From JBBDYQ01 sp035553855 (GTDB lineage Bacteria; Actinomycetota; Thermoleophilia; Solirubrobacterales; Thermoleophilaceae): a DNA stretch of 64,000 nt. The DNA is taken from positions 1-64,000 of the forward strand of contig DATMJO010000163.1 in NCBI GenBank assembly GCA_035553855.1, written 5' to 3'. Under the pieces are notes generated by a model, which was not told where the DNA came from, searched no databases, and saw only the letters and a list, made by a program, of their open reading frames with translations. The position numbers and the translations under genes are program-made. Below, in pieces: positions 1-6,180 of the stretch. Each line of letters opens with the position of its first letter. The stretch's first letter is position 1.

Positions 1-657
1 GCGGAAGGCGCTGTTGATCGACAGGTGGAGGCCTGCTTCGCTGCGAGCGGCGGCCGCCAAGCGGTCGAACGCCTCCGCCACGTCGGGGCGCATCGGCTTG
101 CCCATGCGGTAGGCGAGCGGGCCGGAGTAGCCGCCGCCGCTTGCGTACGGCGGCATGCCGAGGCCGCCGCCCGCGGAGGGGACGAGCTCCGCCGCCGCGC
201 GCGCCCTGACCGGCACCGGCGCGCGCCCCTCGGCGAGCGGCTCCGGTAGCGGCAGCTCGCCGCGCACGTGCACCGCCACCCGCACCGGCGCGAACGACCC
301 CCGCTCGGGGAACGACACGTCCTCCGGATCGATCGGCACGCCGTTGCGGCGCGCTGTGCGCACCGCCACCCGCCGCGCGAGCGCCAGGTACTCCCCCACC
401 GGCAGGTGCCGCGGGTTCGCCACCCCCGGCTCCAGGTACGCCGGCTCGAACAGCCGCGGGTAGGCGTCGCTCATCGCCGCCGCGGCCGAGACCGCCGCCA
501 GATCGGCAGCACGCTGATGCTTCGACTTCGCCCCCAGCGCGTTGCCGATCCCGCCCAGAACCAGCGCGCCGACCAGCACCGCCGCCACGACACCCAGCAG
601 CAACATCAGGGCCTGCCCGCCCTCCTCCGCAGGGAGCCGATGGAGACGCGTGCGCAT
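1..657 (-). CDS. TadG-like pseudopilin fused to M15 peptidase (5' part; runs off window)
   Basis: The 219 visible codons begin with a short basic stretch, a Gly-Gln-Ala-Leu motif and one membrane helix at about residues 17-37, the layout of TadE/TadG-like pseudopilins. After a linker the sequence matches, from about residue 173, the start of an M15 (VanY-like D-Ala-D-Ala carboxypeptidase) domain: YSGPLAYR, then MRPDVAEAFDRL and a final NSAF. The zinc ligands lie beyond base 1, so activity cannot be judged. The start is the ATG at 657. It is the last gene of the minus-strand tad-like block, separated from the CpaE-like gene by VapBC. A role in anchoring or trimming cell wall at a pilus site is inference. 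Confidence 0.8.
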   Translation of the reverse strand, partial: MRTRLHRLPAEEGGQALMLLLGVVAAVLVGALVLGGIGNALGAKSKHQRAADLAAVSAAAAMSDAYPRLFEPAYLEPGVANPRHLPVGEYLALARRVAVRTARRNGVPIDPEDVSFPERGSFAPVRVAVHVRGELPLPEPLAEGRAPVPVRARAAAELVPSAGGGLGMPPYASGGGYSGPLAYRMGKPMRPDVAEAFDRLAAAARSEAGLHLSINSAFR

Positions 658-832
658 GCCCACCACGGTCGCGTGCCGCGATGCGCGAGGCAGTCACGAG
701 CGTCACGCGTACCGCAAGCGTGCGTAAAGAGCACGGAGCGGAGGCGCTGCGCGGGGCCGGTTGATCGGGACGAGGCGCTCAGCCCCTGTGGTGCGCTCTA
801 CACGGACTCGACCGTGTTCCGCCGATCCTGGC

Positions 833-1261
833 TCACGGGTTGCGGAAAGGATTCTCGACCCGGATGCCGGCGTAGTCCTGACTGTCGCTCAGATCCTCGG
901 AGAGGACGACGTCGCATCCGAGCGAGCGGGCAGCCTCCACGATCGCCGCGTCCCAGTAGGAGATCCCGAACCGCTGCCGGGTCGTCATGGCCCCCAGCAT
1001 TACCGCGGTGGTGATATCTGCGACGGGGAAGACGAGGAGGGACTCGACGAGTCTTGCCGCCTGCTCATGGGAGATCCGGTCCGGCCGACTCTCACGCGTC
1101 GCCTGCACGTAGAACTCCTGAAGGACCTGGACCGACAGCGCCACATCCCCGGCGTCGAGGATGGCATTCGCGCGGCTCGCTTTGTCCCGCTCCTCCGGCG
1201 CGCTGGAGATCGCATACAGGAGGACGTTCGTGTCAGCGAACGGCACGGTCGTGCAGCTCAT
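833..1261 (-). CDS. vapC: VapC-type PIN-domain toxin ribonuclease
   Basis: A 142-residue PIN domain, the RNase toxin of type II VapBC modules. The four conserved acidic positions are visible: D10 (in FADTNVLLY), E49 (LQEF), D104 (SYWDAAIV) and D123 (LSEDLSD). Length and fold pattern are typical, so it looks intact. Its ATG at 1261 lies 29 bases inside the upstream antitoxin gene, giving the usual coupled VapB-VapC order. PIN toxins cut tRNA or rRNA; which RNA is the target cannot be read from the sequence. The pair sits between two tad-like genes and has no obvious link to them. Confidence 0.88.
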   Translation of the reverse strand: MSCTTVPFADTNVLLYAISSAPEERDKASRANAILDAGDVALSVQVLQEFYVQATRESRPDRISHEQAARLVESLLVFPVADITTAVMLGAMTTRQRFGISYWDAAIVEAARSLGCDVVLSEDLSDSQDYAGIRVENPFRNP

Positions 1262-1472
1262 CGCGCGAGATCCGGTCGCCGCCGCTGAAGCTCTTGATCC
1301 CGGCCGCGATCTCGTACCACTGGCCTCTCGCCCGCGCCAGGTCCATGCTTCGCTCGGAGAGCGAGCTCAGGTACTCGGAGACGAGCGCGCTCACCGAGCT
1401 CCCCCGCTCGGCGGCGCGGATCCGCGCCTCGCGGTAGACCTCGTCAGGCACCGAAACCGTGATGTTCTTCAC
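1233..1472 (-). CDS. vapB: VapB-type ribbon-helix-helix antitoxin
   Basis: A 79-residue antitoxin. The first 45 residues (KNITVSVPDEVYREARIRAA, then a SVSALVSEYL segment) have the beta strand plus two helices of ribbon-helix-helix DNA-binding proteins. The acidic C-terminal part would wrap the toxin. The GTG at 1472 is chosen because the strand begins right after it, whereas the open frame upstream has no homology and runs through an antitoxin relic. It overlaps vapC by 29 bases. VapB proteins normally repress their own promoter with VapC; three ACCACAG repeats lie just upstream of this start. Confidence 0.85.
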   Translation of the reverse strand: MKNITVSVPDEVYREARIRAAERGSSVSALVSEYLSSLSERSMDLARARGQWYEIAAGIKSFSGGDRISRDELHDRAVR

Positions 1473-1483
1473 GCCGCGACAGT

Positions 1484-1514
1484 ACCACAGGACCACAGCT
1501 ACTGTGAACCACAG
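1484..1514. repeat. Three ACCACAG direct repeats upstream of vapB (candidate operator)
   Basis: The heptamer ACCACAG occurs at 1484-1490, 1492-1498 and 1508-1514, so the copies start 8 and 16 bases apart, and CTGTG at 1502-1506 is an inverted partial copy. The block lies 12-42 bases upstream of the vapB start. Ribbon-helix-helix repressors often bind arrays of short, evenly spaced sites, so this is a good operator candidate; binding is inference. Confidence 0.5.
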
Positions 1515-1559
1515 ACCGCAGCCTCCGCGTCGGACAGCAACCTCAGGGCCCGCGCATCC

Positions 1560-1640
1560 GACCAAACCTGACCGCGCTTGACCCGTTCGAGGTAGCGGCT
1601 GAGGCTTCTGGCGCAGCTCTCGACTCCGACCCGCTCGCAT
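1560..1640 (-). pseudogene. Frameshifted relic of a Phd/YefM-type antitoxin
   Basis: Reading the minus strand from the ATG at 1640, one frame gives SRELRQ at codons 6-11. A shift of one base after it gives LSRYLERVKRGQVW from 1603 downward. Together these match the N-terminal pattern of Phd/YefM antitoxins (VGVRELRQ then NLSRYLERVKAG). No intact frame joins the two parts, and the usual Arg-Gly-Arg-Pro-Val-Ala segment is gone. It is most simply the decayed antitoxin of an older toxin-antitoxin pair that lay where vapBC now sits. Confidence 0.5.
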
Positions 1641-1663
1641 GTGCGTCGTGAGGTGGCACTTGG

Positions 1664-2395
1664 CTACCGCTCACAGAGGGAAGCGAGACGAGCCACGGCC
1701 TCGGTAAACGGACCGGTTCCCGGCCTGCCCGCGGCAGCCAGGCGCGCACAACCGCGCGAGCGCGGAAGTGCCACGTCCGACCGGCCGCCCCAGCGCTCGC
1801 CCACCGATCCGCCGCCGTTCAGGACCACGAGCGGGCGCGGGCCGACCCGCGCCAGCCGCTCCGCCAGGACCGCCGCGAGCGCCGGCTCGTCGGTCTCGCC
1901 TGCCACGAGCACGACCGCCGTCGCGAGCGAGGCGGCCGGCGCCGCCTGCGTGACAGGGCCCGCGTCGATCACGAGCGGCGCGAGCCCCGCCAGGGCACGC
2001 TCGGCCTCCGCCGGCCCCGCCGGCCCGACGAGGCAGAGCCGCCCGCTCGCTCGCGCGTCGAGCCCGCCGCGAGTGCTCGCCGCCCGGGCCAGGCGCGCGG
2101 CGGCCGCGGTTCCCAGCGGGAGCCCGGCCGGGGCGCTCTCGGCCGAGACCGCCGCGGCGCCGCCCGGATCGAGCCGCGCGAGCTCGACGCCGAGCGCGCG
2201 CGCCACCGTGGTCGCGCCCGTTCTCGCCCGGAGGCCGCAGACGGCGACGACCGGCGGGACGGCCGGCCCGCATGACTGCAACGAAGGCGGCGCGGATGCC
2301 TCCTGCGCAGGCTCGAGCAGGAAGGCCTCGGCCCGCGCCAGAAGGGTCGAGAGGACCGATGGCGGGGTCGCTCGCGTCGCGGCTCGCTCACTCAC
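1664..2395 (-). CDS. CpaE/TadZ-like (MinD-family) protein with degenerate P-loop
   Basis: A 243-residue protein whose middle and C-terminal parts follow the MinD/ParA fold used by CpaE/TadZ pilus-localisation proteins. A deviant Walker A position is found at about residues 54-64 (GLRARTGATTV), a strand and Asp typical of switch II at about 143 (PLVIDAG), and a C-terminal GPFTEAVARLASL helix. The signature lysine of the P-loop is replaced by Ala (GATT instead of GKTT), so ATP hydrolysis is doubtful. The gene overlaps the upstream TadE-like gene by ATGA, so the two are translationally coupled. A role as polar landmark of a Tad-like pilus is inferred from context. Confidence 0.65.
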   Translation of the reverse strand: MSERAATRATPPSVLSTLLARAEAFLLEPAQEASAPPSLQSCGPAVPPVVAVCGLRARTGATTVARALGVELARLDPGGAAAVSAESAPAGLPLGTAAAARLARAASTRGGLDARASGRLCLVGPAGPAEAERALAGLAPLVIDAGPVTQAAPAASLATAVVLVAGETDEPALAAVLAERLARVGPRPLVVLNGGGSVGERWGGRSDVALPRSRGCARLAAAGRPGTGPFTEAVARLASLCER

Positions 2396-2763
2396 GGCGC
2401 CTCCACGTGCGCCGACTCCGAGACCTCCAGGGTGCGTGCGACTGCGTCGATCGGAGCCGGCGGGCGCATCCGGATACGCACCGTTCCGCCGGACTCGCTG
2501 ACTCGCATCCGGGCGCGTGACCAGCCAGGCACCGCGCGGCGCGCCGCGCGCTCGGCGTCGCCCCCCGCCGCCACGGCGAGCGCTCCGGCCTCGGCCGCCG
2601 CCGCCGCGAGCGACTTCGAATAGCCGACGGCGAGCAGTTGCATCAGCGCGAGCCCCACGAGGACGAGAGCCGGGAGCGCGCCGACCGCCTCGACGGTCGC
2701 CTGTCCGCGCTCACCTGCGCCGGCCGGGGGCCGACCGGCGCGCGACTGCGGCGAGGAACTCAT
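2392..2763 (-). CDS. TadE-like pseudopilin
   Basis: A 123-residue TadE-family protein. After a short hydrophilic leader it has the conserved GQATVEA block at about residues 20-26, with the Glu needed for pseudopilin processing or assembly, a single membrane helix to about residue 46, then a small periplasmic domain. It starts by ATGA overlap with the stop of a 21-codon mini-ORF and ends by ATGA overlap with the CpaE-like gene. A GGGAGG ribosome site lies 6 bases before its ATG. TadE-like proteins are minor components of Tad/Flp pili; no major Flp pilin is seen in this window. Confidence 0.8.
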   Translation of the reverse strand: MSSSPQSRAGRPPAGAGERGQATVEAVGALPALVLVGLALMQLLAVGYSKSLAAAAAEAGALAVAAGGDAERAARRAVPGWSRARMRVSESGGTVRIRMRPPAPIDAVARTLEVSESAHVEAP

Positions 2764-2825
2764 CGGCTGCCTCCCAGAGCGCCCGCGGCGGGCCCGCCGG
2801 CGCGCGACCGCAGCGAGGGATTCAT
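2760..2825 (-). CDS. 21-codon coupling mini-ORF, partial duplicate of the TadE2 5' end
   Basis: Between the two TadE-like genes lies a 21-codon frame starting ATG at 2825 inside the ATGA stop of the upstream gene and ending at 2760 inside the ATGA start of the downstream gene. Its first ~16 residues (MNPSLRSRAGGPAAGA) resemble those of the downstream protein (MSSSPQSRAGRPPAGA), and the two DNA stretches match at about 39 of 46 bases. It therefore looks like a tandem duplication of the TadE start that now passes ribosomes along. A function of the peptide itself is not evident. Confidence 0.5.
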   Translation of the reverse strand: MNPSLRSRAGGPAAGALGGSR

Positions 2826-3172
2826 CCGCCGCCTCCCAGCGAGGCCTCGGCGGAGACGCTCACCGGCGACCGCCAGCGCGGGTGGACGAACGGCACCCGC
2901 AGGCGCACACGCACCGCTCCGTCGCGCCGCTCGACCCGCAGACCGCGCTCCATGCCCCGCGGCAACGCGCTGCGCGCCGCGGCGCGGGGGTCGCGACCGA
3001 CGAGGTCGGCCCGGGCGGCCACCCGCGCCGCGTTGCCCACGAGCCAGAGCGCGTGCCCCGCGAGCGCGAGTTGCCAGACGATCAGGGCGCCCGCGATGAG
3101 CGCGGGAATCGAGGCGACGAACTCGACCGACGCCTGCCCAGCCTCCGGGCCCGTGACGCGCGTGAGGGGCAT
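2822..3172 (-). CDS. TadE-like pseudopilin
   Basis: A 116-residue TadE-family protein. It has GQASVEFVASIP at about residues 12-23, with the conserved Glu17, then one membrane helix to about residue 46 and a short basic extracytoplasmic domain. It is the first gene of the minus-strand tad-like block and is followed without gap by the mini-ORF and second TadE-like gene. The usual tadA ATPase and tadB/tadC membrane genes are not upstream of it here; upstream is the UppP region. The ATG at 3172 is the first start that leaves a normal-length leader. Confidence 0.8.
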   Translation of the reverse strand: MPLTRVTGPEAGQASVEFVASIPALIAGALIVWQLALAGHALWLVGNAARVAARADLVGRDPRAAARSALPRGMERGLRVERRDGAVRVRLRVPFVHPRWRSPVSVSAEASLGGGG

Positions 3173-3322
3173 GCGCCCGAGGATCGCGGGGAGCGCGTGA
3201 GGGCCGGGTTCCGCGCGTTACGGGCGCGCGACGGGCGGGTGACGAAGCCGTATCGCCCGGACGACTATGCAGAACAGCACGCCATGCGACCCCCAACTGC
3301 ATGGTCGCCGCCGAGGACAGGG

Positions 3323-3347
3323 TGAAACAGTGCCTGGCACTGTTTCA
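3323..3347. repeat. Perfect 12-bp inverted repeat (hairpin)
   Basis: TGAAACAGTGCC, one central T, and its exact reverse complement form a perfect palindrome. It lies between the end of the minus-strand membrane-protein gene (3363) and the start of the tad-like block (3172). There is no T-run, so it may be a rho-independent-like end structure, a protein site or a copy of a dispersed repeat. No second copy was noticed in this window. Confidence 0.7.
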
Positions 3348-3362
3348 GCGCTCGGCCGGACC

Positions 3363-3716
3363 TCAGTACTCGCGCGAGGTCCGGTAGACCCAGAAGAGGC
3401 CGTAGGAGGCGCCGGCCAGAAGGCCGACCCACAGGAGCGCGCCGCCGCCGCCGTAGCCGAACAGGCGCGAGGCCGCCGTGAACGCCCAGAGGATCGCGGC
3501 GAACGACCCGTAGAGCACGATTCGCTGGCGGTCGGTGAGCGACTCGAGCGTGAAGCGGTGCTCGCGGTAGAGGCGGATGCCGAGCAGCGCTATCGCCGTG
3601 AAGAACGCGATCGAGAGGGCGGCGAGGAAGACCTCGAGCCCCGCGCCCCCGCCCGGGATCAGCACGATCACGAGGGCGATCAGGGCGACGATCCCGAGGT
3701 TGCGCGCGAACGTCAC
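3363..3716 (-). CDS. Small membrane protein of unknown function
   Basis: A 117-residue protein with about four hydrophobic segments, near residues 5-22, 28-48, 68-84 and 92-111, joined by short charged loops (REHRFTLESLTDRQR between helices 2 and 3). No family is recognised. It follows uppP on the same strand after 36 bases and probably shares its transcript, so an envelope role is possible but only from position. A perfect palindrome follows its stop. Confidence 0.6.
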   Translation of the reverse strand: MTFARNLGIVALIALVIVLIPGGGAGLEVFLAALSIAFFTAIALLGIRLYREHRFTLESLTDRQRIVLYGSFAAILWAFTAASRLFGYGGGGALLWVGLLAGASYGLFWVYRTSREY

Positions 3717-3752
3717 GGCAGAAAGGGTAATCCGGCGCCCCGCCGGGACGCC

Positions 3753-4568
3753 CTACGAGATCGCGCCGGAGCCCACGAGCGCGAGCACGAGCGTGCCCAG
3801 CGCGACGCGGTAGACGACGAACACGGCGGTCGAGTGCGTCACGAGGAAGCGCAGCAGGAACGCGATCGACGCGTAGCCCGATACGAACGCGAGCAGCGTC
3901 GCCACGGCGACCCCCGCGACCGAGGTGTCGTGGCCGCTGACCGCGTCGGGAAGCTGGAACAGCCCGCTCAGCACGACGGCCGGGACCGACAAGAGGAACG
4001 AGAAGCGCGCCGCCGCCGCCCGCTCGAAGCCAAGGAAGAGACCGGCCGTGATCGTCGCCCCGGAGCGGGACACGCCCGGCACGAGCGCGGCCGCCTGGGC
4101 GAACCCGATCGCGACGGCGTCGCGCAGCCCGACAGAGCGGATGTCCCGGTCGCGCTTCGACACGCGCTCCGAGAGAAGGAGCAGCAGCCCGAGCGCGATC
4201 AGGGCGATAGCGATCAGGTAGAGGTCGCGCGCGCCGTCCTCGATCTGGTCCTGGAAGGCGAGCCCGAAGATCCCGATCGGGATCGTGCCGATGATCAAAT
4301 ACCAGCCGAGCCGCGCGTCCAGCTCGCCGCGGCGCGACGGGTCGCGCAGGCTCGCCGTCCACGCGACCGCGATCCGCCACAGGTCCTGGCGGAAGTAGAC
4401 GAGCACCGCGAGCATCGTCCCGAGCTGCGTGACCGCGGTGAAGGCGGCGCCGGGGTCCTCCCACCCCGCGAAGGCCGGGACGATCCGGAGATGGCCGGTG
4501 CTCGAGATCGGCAGGAACTCTGTGAGCCCCTGGACGATCCCGAGGACTATCGCCTCGAGGATGGACAC
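3753..4568 (-). CDS. uppP: Undecaprenyl-diphosphatase (BacA/UppP family)
   Basis: A 271-residue integral membrane enzyme that removes a phosphate from undecaprenyl diphosphate so the lipid carrier of peptidoglycan synthesis can be reused. The two family signatures are present: EFLPISSTGH at 17-26, with the catalytic Glu and the Ser-Ser-Thr-Gly-His loop, and PGVSRSGAT at 164-172, with the catalytic Arg. Length and helix number are normal. The GTG at 4568 lies 9 bases after a TAGGGT -10 whose TAG is also the stop codon of the pyrophosphatase gene, so it can be expressed from its own leaderless promoter. It lies just downstream of that diphosphate-cleaving enzyme. Confidence 0.93.
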   Translation of the reverse strand: MSILEAIVLGIVQGLTEFLPISSTGHLRIVPAFAGWEDPGAAFTAVTQLGTMLAVLVYFRQDLWRIAVAWTASLRDPSRRGELDARLGWYLIIGTIPIGIFGLAFQDQIEDGARDLYLIAIALIALGLLLLLSERVSKRDRDIRSVGLRDAVAIGFAQAAALVPGVSRSGATITAGLFLGFERAAAARFSFLLSVPAVVLSGLFQLPDAVSGHDTSVAGVAVATLLAFVSGYASIAFLLRFLVTHSTAVFVVYRVALGTLVLALVGSGAIS

Positions 4569-4577
4569 GGCCGGGGA

Positions 4578-4583
4578 ACCCTA
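4578..4583 (-). promoter_or_regulatory. -10 element of uppP overlapping the ppa stop codon
   Basis: TAGGGT reads on the minus strand from 4583 to 4578. Its first three bases are the stop codon of the pyrophosphatase gene and it ends 9 bases before the uppP GTG, the spacing seen at other leaderless starts in this window. Confidence 0.4.
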
Positions 4584-5084
4584 GTCGCGCTGCGCCTGCG
4601 CCTCCGCGAAGCGCCTGCGGGACGCCTCGATCTCGGCGAGCGCGTCCTCGCGGGAGTACCAGCCGTCGACCTTGACCTTCTTGCGCTCGAGGTCCTTGTA
4701 GATCGAGAAGAAGTGGGAGATCTCGTCCCGCAACTGCTTCGAGATGTCCTCGAGCGAGTCGAGCGCGTTCCAGCCCGGGTCGTTCACGGGGACGCACAGC
4801 ACCTTGTCGTCCACCCCCATGTCGTCCTCCATCCGGAAGAGCGCGATCGGCTTCACCTCGATCAGGCAGCCTGGGAAGGTGGGCTCCGACACGCAGACCA
4901 TCGCGTCGAGCGGGTCGGTGTCGAGCGACAGCGTGTCCGGGAAGAAGCCGTAGTCCGTCGGGTACACGACCGAGGAGAAGAGAAACCGGTCGAGCTTGAT
5001 CCGGTGCGTCTCGTGGTCGAACTCGTACTTGTTCCGGCTCCCCTTGGGGATCTCGATGATGGCGAACAGGTCGGAGTCCGGCAC
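4581..5084 (-). CDS. ppa: Inorganic pyrophosphatase (soluble family I)
   Basis: Splits diphosphate into two phosphates in the cytoplasm, pulling biosynthetic reactions forward. The 167-residue protein has the early EIPKGSRNKYE block at 11-21, the metal-binding signature DTDPLD at 55-60, and later conserved Asp and Lys residues of the family (DPGWN; FFSIYKDLE). The GTG at 5084 is chosen because it gives the standard PDSDLFAIIEIPKGS beginning and follows a TAGAGT -10 by 10 bases; a longer frame from the ATG at 5111 adds a nine-residue Val/Ala-rich tail not typical of the family. It is divergent from the small membrane protein at 5120. Confidence 0.92.
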   Translation of the reverse strand: MPDSDLFAIIEIPKGSRNKYEFDHETHRIKLDRFLFSSVVYPTDYGFFPDTLSLDTDPLDAMVCVSEPTFPGCLIEVKPIALFRMEDDMGVDDKVLCVPVNDPGWNALDSLEDISKQLRDEISHFFSIYKDLERKKVKVDGWYSREDALAEIEASRRRFAEAQAQRD

Positions 5085-5094
5085 GGCAACGGCG

Positions 5095-5111
5095 ACTCTA
5101 ACCGGTACCAT
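5095..5111. promoter_or_regulatory. Back-to-back -10 elements for ppa and the 5120 gene
   Basis: TAGAGT on the minus strand (5100-5095) precedes the ppa GTG by 10 bases. TACCAT on the plus strand (5106-5111) precedes the ATG at 5120 by 8 bases. Both fit the TANNNT pattern of leaderless actinobacterial promoters; no -35 hexamers stand out. Confidence 0.45.
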
Positions 5112-5119
5112 CCCGGCCC

Positions 5120-5359
5120 ATGCGGACCGCCGTCCTCTCGCTGATCCTGCTCCTCGCGACCGCCGCCCCGGCGCTCGCCAAGCCGAACGGCGAGGGTCTC
5201 GCCGGCGAGACCGACGACAAGGTCGTGACCTTCTTCTCGCTCGGCGTCGTCGTCTTCTTCACGCTGGTCGTGATCCTCGGCTCGATCGCCCAGCACCTGC
5301 TGGACAAGCGCAAGCAGGAGCAGAAAGCCGCGAAGCTCCGCCAGCGCGAGGGCTGGTAG
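5120..5359 (+). CDS. Small exported or membrane-anchored protein
   Basis: A 79-residue protein with a signal-peptide-like start (MRTAVLSLILLLATAAPALA), a short Gly/Glu-rich stretch, one membrane helix at about residues 38-60, and a highly charged coiled tail rich in Lys, Gln and Arg. No named family is recognised. A leaderless start is likely, 8 bases after TACCAT. It is followed after 12 bases by the enoyl-CoA hydratase gene on the same strand, which may simply share its promoter. Confidence 0.65.
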   Translation: MRTAVLSLILLLATAAPALAKPNGEGLAGETDDKVVTFFSLGVVVFFTLVVILGSIAQHLLDKRKQEQKAAKLRQREGW

Positions 5360-5371
5360 CCCTCCACCTCC

Positions 5372-6133
5372 ATGCCCGGCCCCGTGAGCTACGAGCGCCG
5401 CGGCGCTGCGGCGGTGCTGACGATCGACCGGCCCGAGCGGCGCAACGCCGTCGACGGCGAGACGGCCGACGCGCTCGCGCAGGGCTACCGGGACTTCGTC
5501 GCAGACGACGACGCGCGCGTCCTGATCCTCACCGGCGCGGGCGGCGTCGCCTTCTGCGCGGGCGCCGACCTGAAGGCGATCGAGTCGCTCGGCCCGCGCC
5601 TCGACACCCCCGAGGGCCCGCTCGGCTTCACCCGCCTGATCTCGCCGAAGCCCACGATCGCCGCGATCGAGGGCTGGTGCCTCGCCGGCGGGCTCGAGCT
5701 TGCGCTCTGGTGCGACCTGCGGATCGCGAGCGAGGGATCGACGCTCGGCTTCCCGGAGCGCCGCTTCGGCGTCCCGCTTATCGACGGCGGCACGCAGAGG
5801 CTGCCGCGCATCGTGGGTCTCGGGCGCGCGCTCGACATCATCCTGACCGGCCGTATGATGCCCGCGGCCGAGGCGCACGCGATGGGGCTCGTCAACGAGA
5901 TCGTGGCCGACCCGCTCGAGCGCTCGCTGGAGCTGGCCGAGGCACTCGCGCGCTTCCCGCAGGAGACGATGCTCGCCGACCGCCTCGCCGCGATCGAGGG
6001 CATCGGCATGACCTTCGAGGACGGCCTCGAGCGCGAAAAGCGAAACGGCACGCCGCTGCTCGAGGTCGCCTGGAAGGGCGCCGCGCGCTTCGCCGCCGGT
6101 GAGGGGCGCGGCGGCGCCGGGGCCGGCGCCTGA
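5372..6133 (+). CDS. Enoyl-CoA hydratase/isomerase (crotonase family)
   Basis: A 253-residue crotonase-fold enzyme acting on acyl-CoA thioesters. The early DRPERRNAVD block at about 18-27, the oxyanion-hole segment with FCAGADLKAI at about 60-69, and the second oxyanion segment IEGWCLAGGLELAL at about 95-108 are all present. The two Glu residues of classical hydratases are only partly kept: FPERRFGVPLIDGG supplies one candidate acid. The exact reaction (hydration, isomerisation or other) is therefore open. Its TGA at 6131-6133 overlaps a possible CTG start of the next gene (CTGA). Confidence 0.85.
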   Translation: MPGPVSYERRGAAAVLTIDRPERRNAVDGETADALAQGYRDFVADDDARVLILTGAGGVAFCAGADLKAIESLGPRLDTPEGPLGFTRLISPKPTIAAIEGWCLAGGLELALWCDLRIASEGSTLGFPERRFGVPLIDGGTQRLPRIVGLGRALDIILTGRMMPAAEAHAMGLVNEIVADPLERSLELAEALARFPQETMLADRLAAIEGIGMTFEDGLEREKRNGTPLLEVAWKGAARFAAGEGRGGAGAGA

Positions 6134-6180
6134 CGGACGAGCCCGAGATCCCGAAGGGCAGGGCGCGCCGCTCCGCAAAG

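Noticed and set aside
3267..5144. A 625-codon plus-strand frame across uppP and ppa
   Set aside because: It is antisense to two genes with exact catalytic motifs and is rich in Arg, Asp and Glu repeats typical of a shadow frame.
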